Part shown: positions 36,559 to 47,278 of the stretch, one piece after another | Position numbering within the stretch: position 1 is the stretch's first letter | Layout: the number at the start of each line of letters is the position of its first letter | Source of the DNA: Allocatelliglobosispora scoriae | Lineage (GTDB): Bacteria > Actinomycetota > Actinomycetes > Mycobacteriales > Micromonosporaceae | DNA length: 64,000 nucleotides | Assembly: GCF_014204945.1 (NCBI RefSeq) | Contig: NZ_JACHMN010000003.1 | Span: 2,418,001 to 2,482,000, forward strand | Direction: 5' to 3' | Position numbers and translations under genes: made by a program | The notes under the pieces: model-generated | The model's database searches: none | What the model was told of the DNA's origin: nothing | What the model saw: only the letters and a program-made list of their open reading frames with translations

Positions 36559-36630
36559 GTGCTCCCCGCGATGACGCTATTCGGGCGCAGTCGGCAACGC
36601 CGCAGCGGCAGGGAATAGACTCAATGATGA

Positions 36631-36660
36631 GTCCGCCAATCGGCGAACCGATTGACGGAC
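36631..36660 (-). promoter_or_regulatory. Stem-loop between leader ORF and condensation gene
   Basis: Arms 36631-36643 (GTCCGCCAATCGG) and 36648-36660 pair at 12 of 13 positions around CGAA. On the transcribed strand it lies 53 bases after the 12-codon leader ORF and 72 bases before the condensation gene. It is placed as an attenuator hairpin; only a weak T-rich stretch follows. Confidence 0.5.
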
Positions 36661-36713
36661 CTGATGCTCTTGCTCGCAGTGACCAGCTTAGGTGTCGAAG
36701 CCGACAGCTAAAA

Positions 36714-36752
36714 CTAGTTCGCCTGCTGCGTGATGTTGATCAGGTCGCTCAT
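36714..36752 (-). CDS. 12-codon leader ORF (MSDLINITQQAN)
   Basis: The reverse-strand ATG at 36752 is preceded by GGAGGGAG at proper spacing; the frame encodes MSDLINITQQAN and stops at TAG. The ribosome-binding site is one of the best in the window, arguing that it is translated. It has no run of one amino acid as in classical attenuators, but together with the hairpin at 36631-36660 it could regulate the condensation-domain/glycosyltransferase operon, or encode a small peptide. Confidence 0.5.
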   Translation of the reverse strand: MSDLINITQQAN

Positions 36753-36780
36753 AGCGGTCTCCCTCCACGATCATTCACAC

Positions 36781-36795
36781 GTTAAAGATTTGTTC
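36781..36795 (-). promoter_or_regulatory. Second copy of the AT-rich cluster motif
   Basis: GTTAAAGATTTGTTC on the + strand, 14 of 15 identical to the sequence at 19923-19937 before the FAAL operon. Here it is 29 bases upstream of the leader ORF, in the opposite orientation relative to the transcript. Candidate operator or promoter element. Confidence 0.45.
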
Positions 36796-36796
36796 A

Positions 36797-36820
36797 CTGG
36801 AGGCTAGCGCAGCCCTCCAG
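36797..36820 (-). terminator. Hairpin after condensation gene at 36854
   Basis: CTGGAGG (36797-36803) and CCTCCAG (36814-36820) form a 7-bp stem with a 10-base loop, 33 bases past the stop of the reverse-strand gene at 36854, followed on that strand by an AT-rich stretch. Confidence 0.4.
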
Positions 36821-36853
36821 CAGCGTCAATCCATTCGCATGGATCGATGACGT

Positions 36854-38239
36854 TTAGTAGCTGGTCGGTATACCCTGCACCCCCGTTGACGTGCTCGGAT
36901 CCAGTGCCGCCGACACGAGCACCTCCTCGATGGAGAGCAGAATCGCCTCCTGCTCGGCGGGCGTCAGAGCGTGGGTGTCGACCCGGAGCGTGTAATTGAT
37001 CGTGTCCGATGCCCGATTGACATTGAGATAGGCGCTCGTATCGGGATTGCTGAAACGCACCCCCGCGGTCAGGGCGGATCGCCCCAGCGCCGCCCGGATC
37101 TCCTCGGCCGTCGGCACCGAGCCCTCGCCCGCCTTCGCCGCCGCCCGCCGCCGATCGTTGAAGTAGCACAGCGGGTCGGCCGGGAATCCCTGCTCGGCAC
37201 CGAGCCGGTCCAGCAGCGACCACAGGTCGCGCGGGTCGTAGTAACCGTGCTGGGCCGCCGCGAGCTGGCTGCGCCACGCCCGCCGGACCGCCTCCTCCAC
37301 CGTGCAGTCCGCCACGTCGATCACGCAGAGTCCGGGCTGCACGAGGGTGCTGACGGAGCCCGCGAAGTCGGGCCGGAATCGATTACTGACCTGCGTGCGC
37401 AGCACCCGGGGGCTGATCCCGGTCACCCGGGCGAGCGCGACGGCATAGGCCGCCATCAGCACCGGACCCGTGTGGACCCGCAGCCGCGCACCGATCGCCG
37501 CCGCCGCCAGAAACGCCGCGGGCGAGTCGTAGGTCGCCTCCCAGTAACGCGGCTCGCGCCGATCGGGCGAGTCGCGGAACTGCCGGGGCGGGTGGTGCCG
37601 CAGCAGCCGCTCCCAGTGCCGGACGGCCTTCGCGCTCTGCCGCCGCGCCGCCGCCCCGCGCTGCTCCCGAGCAAGATCCATCGGTTGTACGCCGACCCGG
37701 GGCCCCAGGTGCCGCCCGGAAGTCCGGTCCAGCTTGCGCAGGTCGGCGATGAGCGCCGCGAAGCCGTATCCGTCGATCACCACGTGCGGGTACATGGCGA
37801 CGAAGTGCGCGGGTTCTCCGTCGCGGAGCACCACGGCCATCCGTACCGGCCACTGCGTCGCGAGGTCGAAGGGCTCCCCGGCGTAGCGCGCCCGGACCGC
37901 CCGCGCCACCTGTGCCGGGTCCGCCCCGCCGCCGGCGTCCACGATCTCCAGGGCCACCTCGCCGGCTTCGGCGAGCACCTGCACCGGCCTGCCGTCGGGC
38001 TCGGTCCGGATCCGGGTCCGCAGCGACTGGTGGCGGCTCATGATGAACGACAGCAGGTGCACGATGTGCTGGATCGTGGTGCCGGGGGTCAGCGGCATCG
38101 TCCCGCCGACCATGCGCGGCGCCCCCGAGTTCTGCGTCGTACGCCAGACGTCGTGCTGGCCCCAGGTGAGCTCCTCGACTCCCGATCCGTCTCCCGCGAA
38201 GGGGACCAGGATCCGTTGCGGCACCGCCGTCACCGCCAT
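36854..38239 (-). CDS. Stand-alone condensation-domain acyltransferase-like protein
   Basis: 461 residues from ATG 38239 (GGAG 6 bases upstream; GTG 38251 also possible). Single NRPS condensation/PapA-type fold (EELTWGQHDVWRTTQ start). The active motif is YPHVVIDGYG (about 148): catalytic His and Asp kept, first His replaced by Pro. No tail domains. It probably makes an ester or amide between a carrier-bound acyl group and a hydroxyl or amine. It is the leftmost-transcribed end of the cluster and divergent from a methyltransferase gene. Confidence 0.85.
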   Translation of the reverse strand: MAVTAVPQRILVPFAGDGSGVEELTWGQHDVWRTTQNSGAPRMVGGTMPLTPGTTIQHIVHLLSFIMSRHQSLRTRIRTEPDGRPVQVLAEAGEVALEIVDAGGGADPAQVARAVRARYAGEPFDLATQWPVRMAVVLRDGEPAHFVAMYPHVVIDGYGFAALIADLRKLDRTSGRHLGPRVGVQPMDLAREQRGAAARRQSAKAVRHWERLLRHHPPRQFRDSPDRREPRYWEATYDSPAAFLAAAAIGARLRVHTGPVLMAAYAVALARVTGISPRVLRTQVSNRFRPDFAGSVSTLVQPGLCVIDVADCTVEEAVRRAWRSQLAAAQHGYYDPRDLWSLLDRLGAEQGFPADPLCYFNDRRRAAAKAGEGSVPTAEEIRAALGRSALTAGVRFSNPDTSAYLNVNRASDTINYTLRVDTHALTPAEQEAILLSIEEVLVSAALDPSTSTGVQGIPTSY

Positions 38240-38379
38240 CTCGCGCTCCACATCTCGTCAATCTTCGATGGCTGCGCTGGCGGCGTCAATCGCAAGATCG
38301 AGATGCGTACCCTGCGGCATCTCGGCCCCGGCATCCCCGATGTACCTAATTGGACGGTGAAGGTGCACGATAGTCCGCG

Positions 38380-39144
38380 ATGACTGACCTCCACGCCGAG
38401 GCGCCCCGCGCCCACCACCGCTCCCCGAACCCCCGCCGCCGGGTCCGGCGCAGCCTCGACTTCTTCGCCGCCCACCTGCAACCCGGCATGCAGCTGCTCG
38501 ACCTCGGCTGCGGACCCGGGTCGATCACGGTGGAGCTCGCCGACCTGGTCGTGCCGGGCACCACCACCGGCGTCGACCAGACCGACCCGGGCGAGCTGCC
38601 GGGCGTGACGTTCGTCCGGGCCGACGTGCGGGACCTGCCGTTCGCCGACGGCTCGTTCGACGCGATCCTCCTGCACGGGGTGCTCCAGCACCTGCCGGAC
38701 CCGCTCGCCGCGCTCCGCGAGGCCCGCCGGGTCGCGGCCTCGGGCGCCGTCATCGGCGTACGCGACGCCGACTGGGACGGCCAGCTCATCGCGCCCCCGG
38801 ACCCGGCCCTGCCGCGCACCTTCGAGATCCTCGCGGCGCTGCGGTCGGGGACCAGCCCGCGGGTCGGCAAGCACCTGCGCGGGCTGCTGCACGAGGCGGG
38901 GTTCGTCGACTGCACGGCGAGCGCGAGCGTCGACTACGACGGCACCGCCGAGGCCGCCTGGTCCACCGCCGAGGCGCACATGGCGGTGCTGTCGCGTCCC
39001 GCGCTCACCGAGCGGGCCGTCGCGGCCGGGCTGACCAGTGCGGCGGAGCTCGCGGAGCTGCGGGAGGCGTGGCGGCGCTGGGGCGAGCAGCCGGGCGCGT
39101 TCCTGGCCCGCTTCTGGTGCGAGGCGATCGGCTTCGCCGACTAG
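38380..39144 (+). CDS. Class I SAM-dependent methyltransferase
   Basis: 254 residues. SAM-binding motif I LLDLGCGPGSITVELA (about 35-50), acidic motif II TTGVDQTDP, FVRADVRDLPFADGSFD and the post-motif HGVLQHLPDPLAALRE. This is the UbiE/MenG-like small-molecule methyltransferase type. The acceptor is unknown. It is divergent from the condensation gene at the cluster edge, so it may modify the cluster product, but it could equally be outside the cluster. Confidence 0.88.
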   Translation: MTDLHAEAPRAHHRSPNPRRRVRRSLDFFAAHLQPGMQLLDLGCGPGSITVELADLVVPGTTTGVDQTDPGELPGVTFVRADVRDLPFADGSFDAILLHGVLQHLPDPLAALREARRVAASGAVIGVRDADWDGQLIAPPDPALPRTFEILAALRSGTSPRVGKHLRGLLHEAGFVDCTASASVDYDGTAEAAWSTAEAHMAVLSRPALTERAVAAGLTSAAELAELREAWRRWGEQPGAFLARFWCEAIGFAD

Positions 39145-39171
39145 CGCGGACGGGAGCCGGCCCGGTAGCGG

Positions 39172-40077
39172 CTAGAGGGCCTTGAGCTGGGACCAGCCCG
39201 TGGCGACCGGCCGGTAGCCGAGCCACTCGTTGATCGCGAGCATCGGCCCGTTGACCTCGTCGTTGCTGGTGTAGGCCGTGACCACCCCGTGCGCAGCAGC
39301 CCGGTGCAGGCAGACCCCCTTGGCGATCTTCGCCAGCCCGCGCCCCCGGTACTCGCGCAGCGTGCCGGTCCCGCCCGACCACCCGCGGCCGGTCGGCCGA
39401 TCCACCTCCAGCAGCGTCACCGCCGCCGGGACCCCGTCGACGAGCACGCCCACGCTGAGCTCCTTGTCCAGCTCCGGACCGTCCCAGACGTGCAGAAGCC
39501 ACTTGTCGTAGTCGATCCGGTCGTTGGGGATGTCACCCGGCTCGTCCAGCGTGGCGACGCTGTCCACGGCGTAGACGGCTGCGGGTCCGAGCTCCGCGAA
39601 GGTCGCCGTCGTCACCCCGGCAGGCAGGGAGGGCACCGGCGGCAGCGCGTCGAGCCCGATGGCGGAGTAGCGCAGCTCGTGTCCGGCGGTGAAGCCGTGC
39701 GACGCGAGCCAGCGCATCGTCTCGGCGTCGTCGGCCGACCAGCCCTGCATCCGGGTTCCGCCGACACCGCGCAGGTGCTCCTCGGCCTGGGCGAGGAGCT
39801 GAGTGCCGATGCCCTGGCCGCGGTGGTCGGGGTGCACGAGCACGAACACGATCGCGGTGCCCTCCTCGCTGCTCCAGGTGTTGAGCCCGGCGCGGGAGAA
39901 GCCGACGAGCTGCCCGTCTCGTTCGGCGGCGACGAGGCGCAGGTGCTCGTCGGCGGGCACGTTGCGCCAGAAGTGGCGTACCCCCTCGATGGTGTTGACC
40001 TGGTGCGGGAAGACCAGGTTGCGCAGGGCGAGGTAGCGCTCGACGTCATCGGGTCCGGCGGTGCGGAAGGTCGTCAT
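39172..40077 (-). CDS. Double GNAT-domain acetyltransferase
   Basis: 301 residues with two GNAT folds. The first has VHPDHRGQGIGTQLLAQAEEH (acetyl-CoA loop); the second has TGTLREYRGRGLAKIAKGVCLH and ends in INEWLGYRPVATGW. The arrangement is like mycothiol synthase and related tandem GNATs of actinomycetes. No substrate can be deduced. Monocistronic; 31 bases before the convention-reverse gene at 40109. Confidence 0.88.
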   Translation of the reverse strand: MTTFRTAGPDDVERYLALRNLVFPHQVNTIEGVRHFWRNVPADEHLRLVAAERDGQLVGFSRAGLNTWSSEEGTAIVFVLVHPDHRGQGIGTQLLAQAEEHLRGVGGTRMQGWSADDAETMRWLASHGFTAGHELRYSAIGLDALPPVPSLPAGVTTATFAELGPAAVYAVDSVATLDEPGDIPNDRIDYDKWLLHVWDGPELDKELSVGVLVDGVPAAVTLLEVDRPTGRGWSGGTGTLREYRGRGLAKIAKGVCLHRAAAHGVVTAYTSNDEVNGPMLAINEWLGYRPVATGWSQLKAL

Positions 40078-40108
40078 CCGCCCTGTCTATCCCGCCGGAC
40101 GGGGAATC

Positions 40109-40633
40109 TCACCTGATTTTGGCGGGCCGGGCCTCGCGGTGGGCCTGCTGTCGGACCCGCGCGGCGGCCACGAGCAGCTCGAAGTGCGGTGCGAAGGTCG
40201 GGTTGACCTCGGCGGGATAGGTCCGGGCCCGGTGGTCGCGTTCGGCGGCGATCGCCGGGGCGAGCGCGTGCCAGGCGCGCATGGCCCGCGTCGAGACGAG
40301 CGGCAGGATCGTCTCGGCCCGGACGAGCTGCCCGGCGACGAGCCCGCCGATGTCGTCGAAGGCCTCGGTGACGAGCTGCGCGCTCTCCCGGTCGGGCGCG
40401 GCGAGGGAGTCGAAGCCCATCGGCAGCTCCAGGTCCGCGGGCAGGCGCACGGCCGCGTCGAAGGCGTCGCGGAATTCGGGGGTACGCAGGTCGTGGAGCA
40501 GGCCGGCCACGACCGCGAGTTCCTTGCCGCCGACGCCGATCTCGGCAGCCCGCACGGTCTGCCGCCAGGCGCTGAGGACCGCCACGATCGCGACGGCGGC
40601 ACCGGCCACGATGATCCAGCTCTGCTGATCCAC
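40109..40633 (-). CDS. Membrane-anchored protein of unknown function
   Basis: 174 residues from GTG 40633 with GGGAG 6 bases upstream. One N-terminal membrane segment (about 5-24, IIVAGAAVAIVAVLSAW), then a cytoplasmic helical domain containing AGLLHDLRTPEFRDAF and DDIGGLVAGQLV, a pattern seen in DUF4760-like proteins. No catalytic motif. It precedes the riboswitch-gcvP region in the opposite direction and has no clear link with it. Confidence 0.65.
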   Translation of the reverse strand: MDQQSWIIVAGAAVAIVAVLSAWRQTVRAAEIGVGGKELAVVAGLLHDLRTPEFRDAFDAAVRLPADLELPMGFDSLAAPDRESAQLVTEAFDDIGGLVAGQLVRAETILPLVSTRAMRAWHALAPAIAAERDHRARTYPAEVNPTFAPHFELLVAAARVRQQAHREARPAKIR

Positions 40634-40829
40634 AGTCGACTCCCGGGGGCGGAGGGACGTCCTGAACCTCAGGGTAGTCATCTCCGGCGATGGCTGCTCG
40701 CTGATACACCCGATGGTGTCTCATGTCAAGATCGGCCGAGCTGGGATGGTGACGTGGGCCTCACCGCAGAGCCCGCTGGCGTAACAGACCCGCAACATCA
40801 TTCCTGGTAGCGTTACAGGTGCCAAACAC

Positions 40830-40912
40830 CCGCGCGGGAGAGTCCGCGAGCCCAGGTTCGACCAGGGCAGACGGCGCCGAAGGGGCAATTCCTCCCCGGA
40901 ACCTCTCAGGCA
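40830..40912 (+). ncRNA. Glycine riboswitch
   Basis: The conserved glycine aptamer core is present in order: GCGGGAGAG (40833-40841), GGCGCCGAAGGGGCAA (40873-40888) and CCTCTCAGGCACC (40902-40914), enclosing paired arms. It lies 95 bases before gcvP. Only one aptamer is clearly seen; the following stretch could hold a weak second helix. Glycine binding is expected to switch on glycine cleavage. Confidence 0.92.
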
Positions 40913-41006
40913 CCCGAACCGCGATGGGAACGGCGACGCTGAAGCGACGGCGCGACAGCGGGGGAGGGACTGACTCATCGTCCCCGCAACCCCGTGGAGC
41001 AGCCGC

Positions 41007-43814
<2,808 letters not shown>

Positions 43815-43829
43815 GACTTCTACAGCTCC

Positions 43830-43856
43830 CCGGCCCACTGCTTCGTGGTGGGCCGG
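43830..43856 (+). terminator. Hairpin terminator after gcvP
   Basis: Perfect 9-bp arms CCGGCCCAC (43830-43838) and GTGGGCCGG (43848-43856) with a 9-base loop, 15 bases after the gcvP stop. Confidence 0.8.
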
Positions 43857-43953
43857 TGGCGCTGGTCAGCGCTGGCGGATCTGTGCTGCTGGGGCCCTTC
43901 CCCGGGTCCGCGGTCGGCTTTGGCCGCGGCGGGGAAGTGTGGCGTGGTTCGCT

Positions 43954-44151
43954 TTAGGCGAAGGCGTGGACCGCGGGGCCCCGGTGGGGCGCTACGGTGC
44001 TGCCGTCGGGGAGCAGCTCGCCGGTGTCTTCGAAGACGATGACGCCGTTGCAGAGGAGGCTCCAGCCTTGCTCCGGGAAGGAAGCCACTACGCGAGCTGC
44101 GTCGTGGTCACCTGCGTCGGCGGTGGGGCAGGGCGGGTTGTGCTGGCACAT
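43954..44151 (-). CDS. DUF5999 family small protein
   Basis: 65 residues starting MCQHNPPCPTADAGDHDAA, then SFPEQGWSLLCNGVIVFEDTG and ending in the HRGPAVHAFA block. This conserved small protein is widespread in actinomycetes; its Cys/His-rich start could bind metal. Function unknown. GGAG lies 9 bases before the ATG. The surrounding 43857-43953 and 44152-44389 show no other gene. Confidence 0.88.
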   Translation of the reverse strand: MCQHNPPCPTADAGDHDAARVVASFPEQGWSLLCNGVIVFEDTGELLPDGSTVAPHRGPAVHAFA

Positions 44152-44389
44152 GAGGGTTGACTCCGGTGAATTATGGGCGGTCCGGGCGCGCCGCTTTAGC
44201 GGTCTGCACGGTCCCCCCGCGGGGTTGCGCTCGGTTTCTCGCCTGCATTGGCGGGTCGCCTCGCGCTATGAGGTTGTGCCGGGTGCCTTACGTGGTGCCG
44301 GGGGTGGTGGCTGCAAGGTCACTGCGGTGTGTAGTTGGTCACATGTTCAGTGATGAACGCTACCAAGGCGAACGATGCTTTTTCGAGCA

Positions 44390-44405
44390 GGTGACGGGGG
44401 TCACC
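44390..44405. promoter_or_regulatory. Inverted repeat upstream of the PabB-like gene
   Basis: GGTGAC (44390-44395) and GTCACC (44400-44405) around GGGG, 20 bases before the ATG at 44426. It may be an operator; the region has no obvious ribosome-binding site. Confidence 0.3.
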
Positions 44406-44425
44406 CCCTGTAATCAACCCTTTGG

Positions 44426-45634
44426 ATGATCACATTGCGTCCGAACGTCGTAGATTCGATAGCCATGCGGGGCCATCACCCACCCGTCGTACCGAAGTCG
44501 TGCCGCGGATACGCCGTCGAGCGGGCCCGTTTCTCGTGGCGGCTGGGCGACCCCGGCGACCCGGCCGCGTTGCTGGAGGATTTCCTTGCCGGGCAGGGTC
44601 TGCCCGTCGTGGATCTCTCGGCTGCAACCGTTTCCGCCCCGGGCCATGACGCACGCTCCCACGACATCTGCGGCGCCGCCGTCTACCTCTCCGCGGCGGC
44701 GGGCGCAACGCTCATCGGCGGACCGCCGGGGCGCCCCAGTCCGGTGCCGGGATTGCCGGATTGCGTGGCGATTGTCTACGCGCATGGGCGTGATTTGATT
44801 ACGGAGAGTGAGATTTCGACGGGAAATGGCTGGGATCTGGGCCCCTGGCGGCCGAGCTGGACCGATGCCGATCACGCCGCAGCCGTCGCCGAGGTTCGCG
44901 ACGCCATCGCCCGCGGCGACGTCTACCAGGTCAACGTCGTCGGTCACGCCGCCGCCGAATACTCCGGCGACCCCGTCGCCGCGCTGGCCCGGATCGCGGC
45001 GGTGCCGGGCGCCCATTACGCGGGCCTCGTCGCCGGGGACGGTTGGGTCATCGGCTGCGCCTCCCCGGAGACGCTGGTGGAGGTCAGGGACGGGCGCATG
45101 CTCACCCGGCCCATCAAGGGCACCGGGCCCGCCACCGCCGAGGGCCGGACCGAACTGCTCGCCTCTGCCAAGGAACGCGCCGAACACATCATGATCGTCG
45201 ACCTGGAGCGCAACGACCTCGCCCACGTCGCGAGCATCGGCAGCGTCCGCGTCGACGAACTCTTCGCGCTGCGCCGCTGGGGCGACCTCTGGCAGGCCGA
45301 ATCGACCGTCAGCGCCGCCGTGCGCCCCGGCACCGGCCTCGCCGCCCTGCTCCGGGCGGTCTGCCCGCCCGGTTCGGTCACCGGCGCGCCGAAGCTCGCG
45401 GCGCTCGCCCAGATCGCGATGCTGGAGCCGGTCGGGCGGGGTGCCGGGATGGGCGCCTTCGGCTGGGTCGGCCGCGACCACATCGACCTGGGTCTCACCA
45501 TCCGGACCGTCGCCGCCGACCGGCACCGGCTGCACCTGTGGGCGGGCGGCGGCATCACCTGGGGCAGCGACCCGATCGCCGAGGTCGCCGAGGCAGCAGC
45601 GAAGGCGGCCCCGATCCGGGCCCTGCTCGCGTAG
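44426..45634 (+). CDS. pabB: Chorismate-binding enzyme, aminodeoxychorismate synthase component I-like
   Basis: 402 residues (ATG 44465 is an alternative start). Chorismate-binding fold: RGDVYQVNVVG, RPIKGTGPATAEGR, ERAEHIMIVDLERNDLAHV and PPGSVTGAPK, the motif set of PabB/TrpE. PIKGT is typical of PabB (aminodeoxychorismate synthase), which aminates chorismate for p-aminobenzoate and folate. The N-terminal part is short. No glutaminase (pabA) is adjacent, so it either shares one from elsewhere or uses ammonia. Confidence 0.85.
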   Translation: MITLRPNVVDSIAMRGHHPPVVPKSCRGYAVERARFSWRLGDPGDPAALLEDFLAGQGLPVVDLSAATVSAPGHDARSHDICGAAVYLSAAAGATLIGGPPGRPSPVPGLPDCVAIVYAHGRDLITESEISTGNGWDLGPWRPSWTDADHAAAVAEVRDAIARGDVYQVNVVGHAAAEYSGDPVAALARIAAVPGAHYAGLVAGDGWVIGCASPETLVEVRDGRMLTRPIKGTGPATAEGRTELLASAKERAEHIMIVDLERNDLAHVASIGSVRVDELFALRRWGDLWQAESTVSAAVRPGTGLAALLRAVCPPGSVTGAPKLAALAQIAMLEPVGRGAGMGAFGWVGRDHIDLGLTIRTVAADRHRLHLWAGGGITWGSDPIAEVAEAAAKAAPIRALLA

Positions 45635-45845
45635 CGCTGTCACCCGCACATTCCCACGGTGCCACGGCCGGCGGCACGAGCCTTCACCCGTTCGTGCGCT
45701 GTTCACAATGGTCATGGATGCGTCACGATCGTGGACCGACCTGTATCGGGTGCGGGACAGGCGAGTGCGCAATCAGGGTCCTGCGGTAATGGGACGGTTA
45801 CAGTACGCGTAACGCCCGAGTAGCCCCGGCCATGTGGAGACAGCG

Positions 45846-46244
45846 ATGACCCAGCTCACCATGAACGAGTCGGCACTGTTGTGGTTCGAGTCCGATGTCG
45901 ATGGTCACAGCGCCGCCGTGACCGTCTACCGCGACCGTGTCGAGTGGGCCCGCCCCGAGTACGCCATCTGCGCCAAGATCGGGCTCTCGACGCTGGCGGT
46001 CCTGACGCTCGGGCTGTCCCTGCTCGTCCCGCCGGCCCGCCCGTGGCACCGGGGCATCCGGCACACGATCCCGGCCCGCTCCATGCACGCGATCAGCGAC
46101 CACCGGACCAGCCCGACCCAGCGGGAGATCATCATCTCCGGCGGCGCCTTCATCCTCACGCTGCGCGTACCGCAGCACCAGGCCGACACCATCCGGGCGG
46201 CACTCGCCCGCGTCTCGATGGGCAACACCGAGTTCGCCGCCTGA
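45846..46244 (+). CDS. Small PH-like domain protein, function unknown
   Basis: 132 residues from ATG 45846 with GGAGA 5 bases upstream. The pattern AAVTVYRDRVEWARP, one hydrophobic stretch (STLAVLTLGLSLLV) and AFILTLRVPQHQADTIRAAL resembles bacterial PH-like domains often found on short actinomycete proteins. No catalytic residues. The 211 bases upstream of it (45635-45845) contain nothing recognisable. Confidence 0.6.
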   Translation: MTQLTMNESALLWFESDVDGHSAAVTVYRDRVEWARPEYAICAKIGLSTLAVLTLGLSLLVPPARPWHRGIRHTIPARSMHAISDHRTSPTQREIIISGGAFILTLRVPQHQADTIRAALARVSMGNTEFAA

Positions 46245-46272
46245 GAGGTTGCCGAGGCCCGACTGTTCGGGA

Positions 46273-47199
46273 ATGATCGACGGTGAGATGCGATGTGTTC
46301 TTGCCGAATCGACGCGGCTGGGTTACGCCGCGGACAGTCTGACGGGGCTCTCCGTCGGGGATGCGCTTGGCGCGCAGTACTTCACGGTCGGCCCGAAGGT
46401 CGACGACCTGCTCGCGGGGATCGTCCCACCACCGGTGTGGGAGTGGACCGACGACACCGAGATGGCCTGCTCGATCGCCTGGATGCTGGCCGACTCCGGC
46501 CGCGTCGACCAGGACGAACTCGCGGCGGCGTTCGCGGATCGGTGCGAGCCCCATCGGGGCTACGGCGTCGGCGCCTTCGTGATCCTGCACAACATCCGCC
46601 TGGGTATGCCGTGGCGCGAGGCGGCCGCCGGGGTCTTCGACGGCCAGGGCTCGATGGGCAACGGGGCGGCGATGCGGGTGGCGCCGCTGGGTGCCTATTT
46701 CCCGGACGACCTGCTCCGGGCTGCTCGGGAGGCACGCCTGTCCGCCGAGGTGACGCACGCGCACCCCGAGGGCGTCGCCGGTGCCGTGGCCGTCGCGGTC
46801 GCCGCGAGCGCCGCGGTCGCGGGCAGGCTCGCCGGGGAGCGCCCGAAGGCAGGGCCGTTCCTGGACACGGTGATCGAGGCGACGCCCGCCGGCCAGGTCC
46901 GCAAGGGCCTGGTCCGGGCGCGCACGATGCTGCACCTCTCGGTGGCGGAGGTGGCATACGAGCTCGGCAACGGAGCGCTGGTGCTCGCGCAGGACACCGT
47001 GCCGTTCACACTGTGGGTGGCGGCTCGCTGCCTCGCCGACTATCCGCGGGCGATCCGTGAGTGCGTGCAGGCGGGCGGGGACATCGACACGACCGCGGCG
47101 ATCGCCGGCGGGGTCGTCGCCGCGTACAGCGGGGTCGACGGCATTCCCGCGCCGTGGCTGGCGTCCCGTGAGCCGCTGCCGGACTGGCTGCAGCTGTAA
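46273..47199 (+). CDS. ADP-ribosylglycohydrolase family protein
   Basis: 308 residues from ATG 46273 (or ATG 46288). All-helical ARH fold with di-magnesium sites: GLSVGDALG at the start, WTDDTEMACSIA, GSMGNGAAMRVAPLG and the C-terminal GGDIDTTAAIAGG. It removes ADP-ribose from proteins or nucleic acids, or hydrolyses related nucleotides. Stand-alone gene. Confidence 0.92.
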   Translation: MIDGEMRCVLAESTRLGYAADSLTGLSVGDALGAQYFTVGPKVDDLLAGIVPPPVWEWTDDTEMACSIAWMLADSGRVDQDELAAAFADRCEPHRGYGVGAFVILHNIRLGMPWREAAAGVFDGQGSMGNGAAMRVAPLGAYFPDDLLRAAREARLSAEVTHAHPEGVAGAVAVAVAASAAVAGRLAGERPKAGPFLDTVIEATPAGQVRKGLVRARTMLHLSVAEVAYELGNGALVLAQDTVPFTLWVAARCLADYPRAIRECVQAGGDIDTTAAIAGGVVAAYSGVDGIPAPWLASREPLPDWLQL

Positions 47200-47278
47200 C
47201 GGTCCGCGTCGGCGAACTTCGGGTGAACAGCGGCGCCGGATCTTCCACCCCGGTCCGGCCGGGTTCTATGGTCCGATC

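Noticed and set aside
36714-36752. MSDLINITQQAN as a microcin C-type precursor peptide (it ends in Asn like MccA)
   Set aside because: No MccB-like (ThiF/E1-type) adenylating enzyme was seen in the window; a leader role fits the hairpin and position better.
20006-38239. A mycobacterial-type sulfolipid locus (FAAL, PapA and sulfotransferase)
   Set aside because: No large polyketide synthase or MmpL transporter is present, and the ATP-grasp/decarboxylase/KAS III set does not occur in that pathway.
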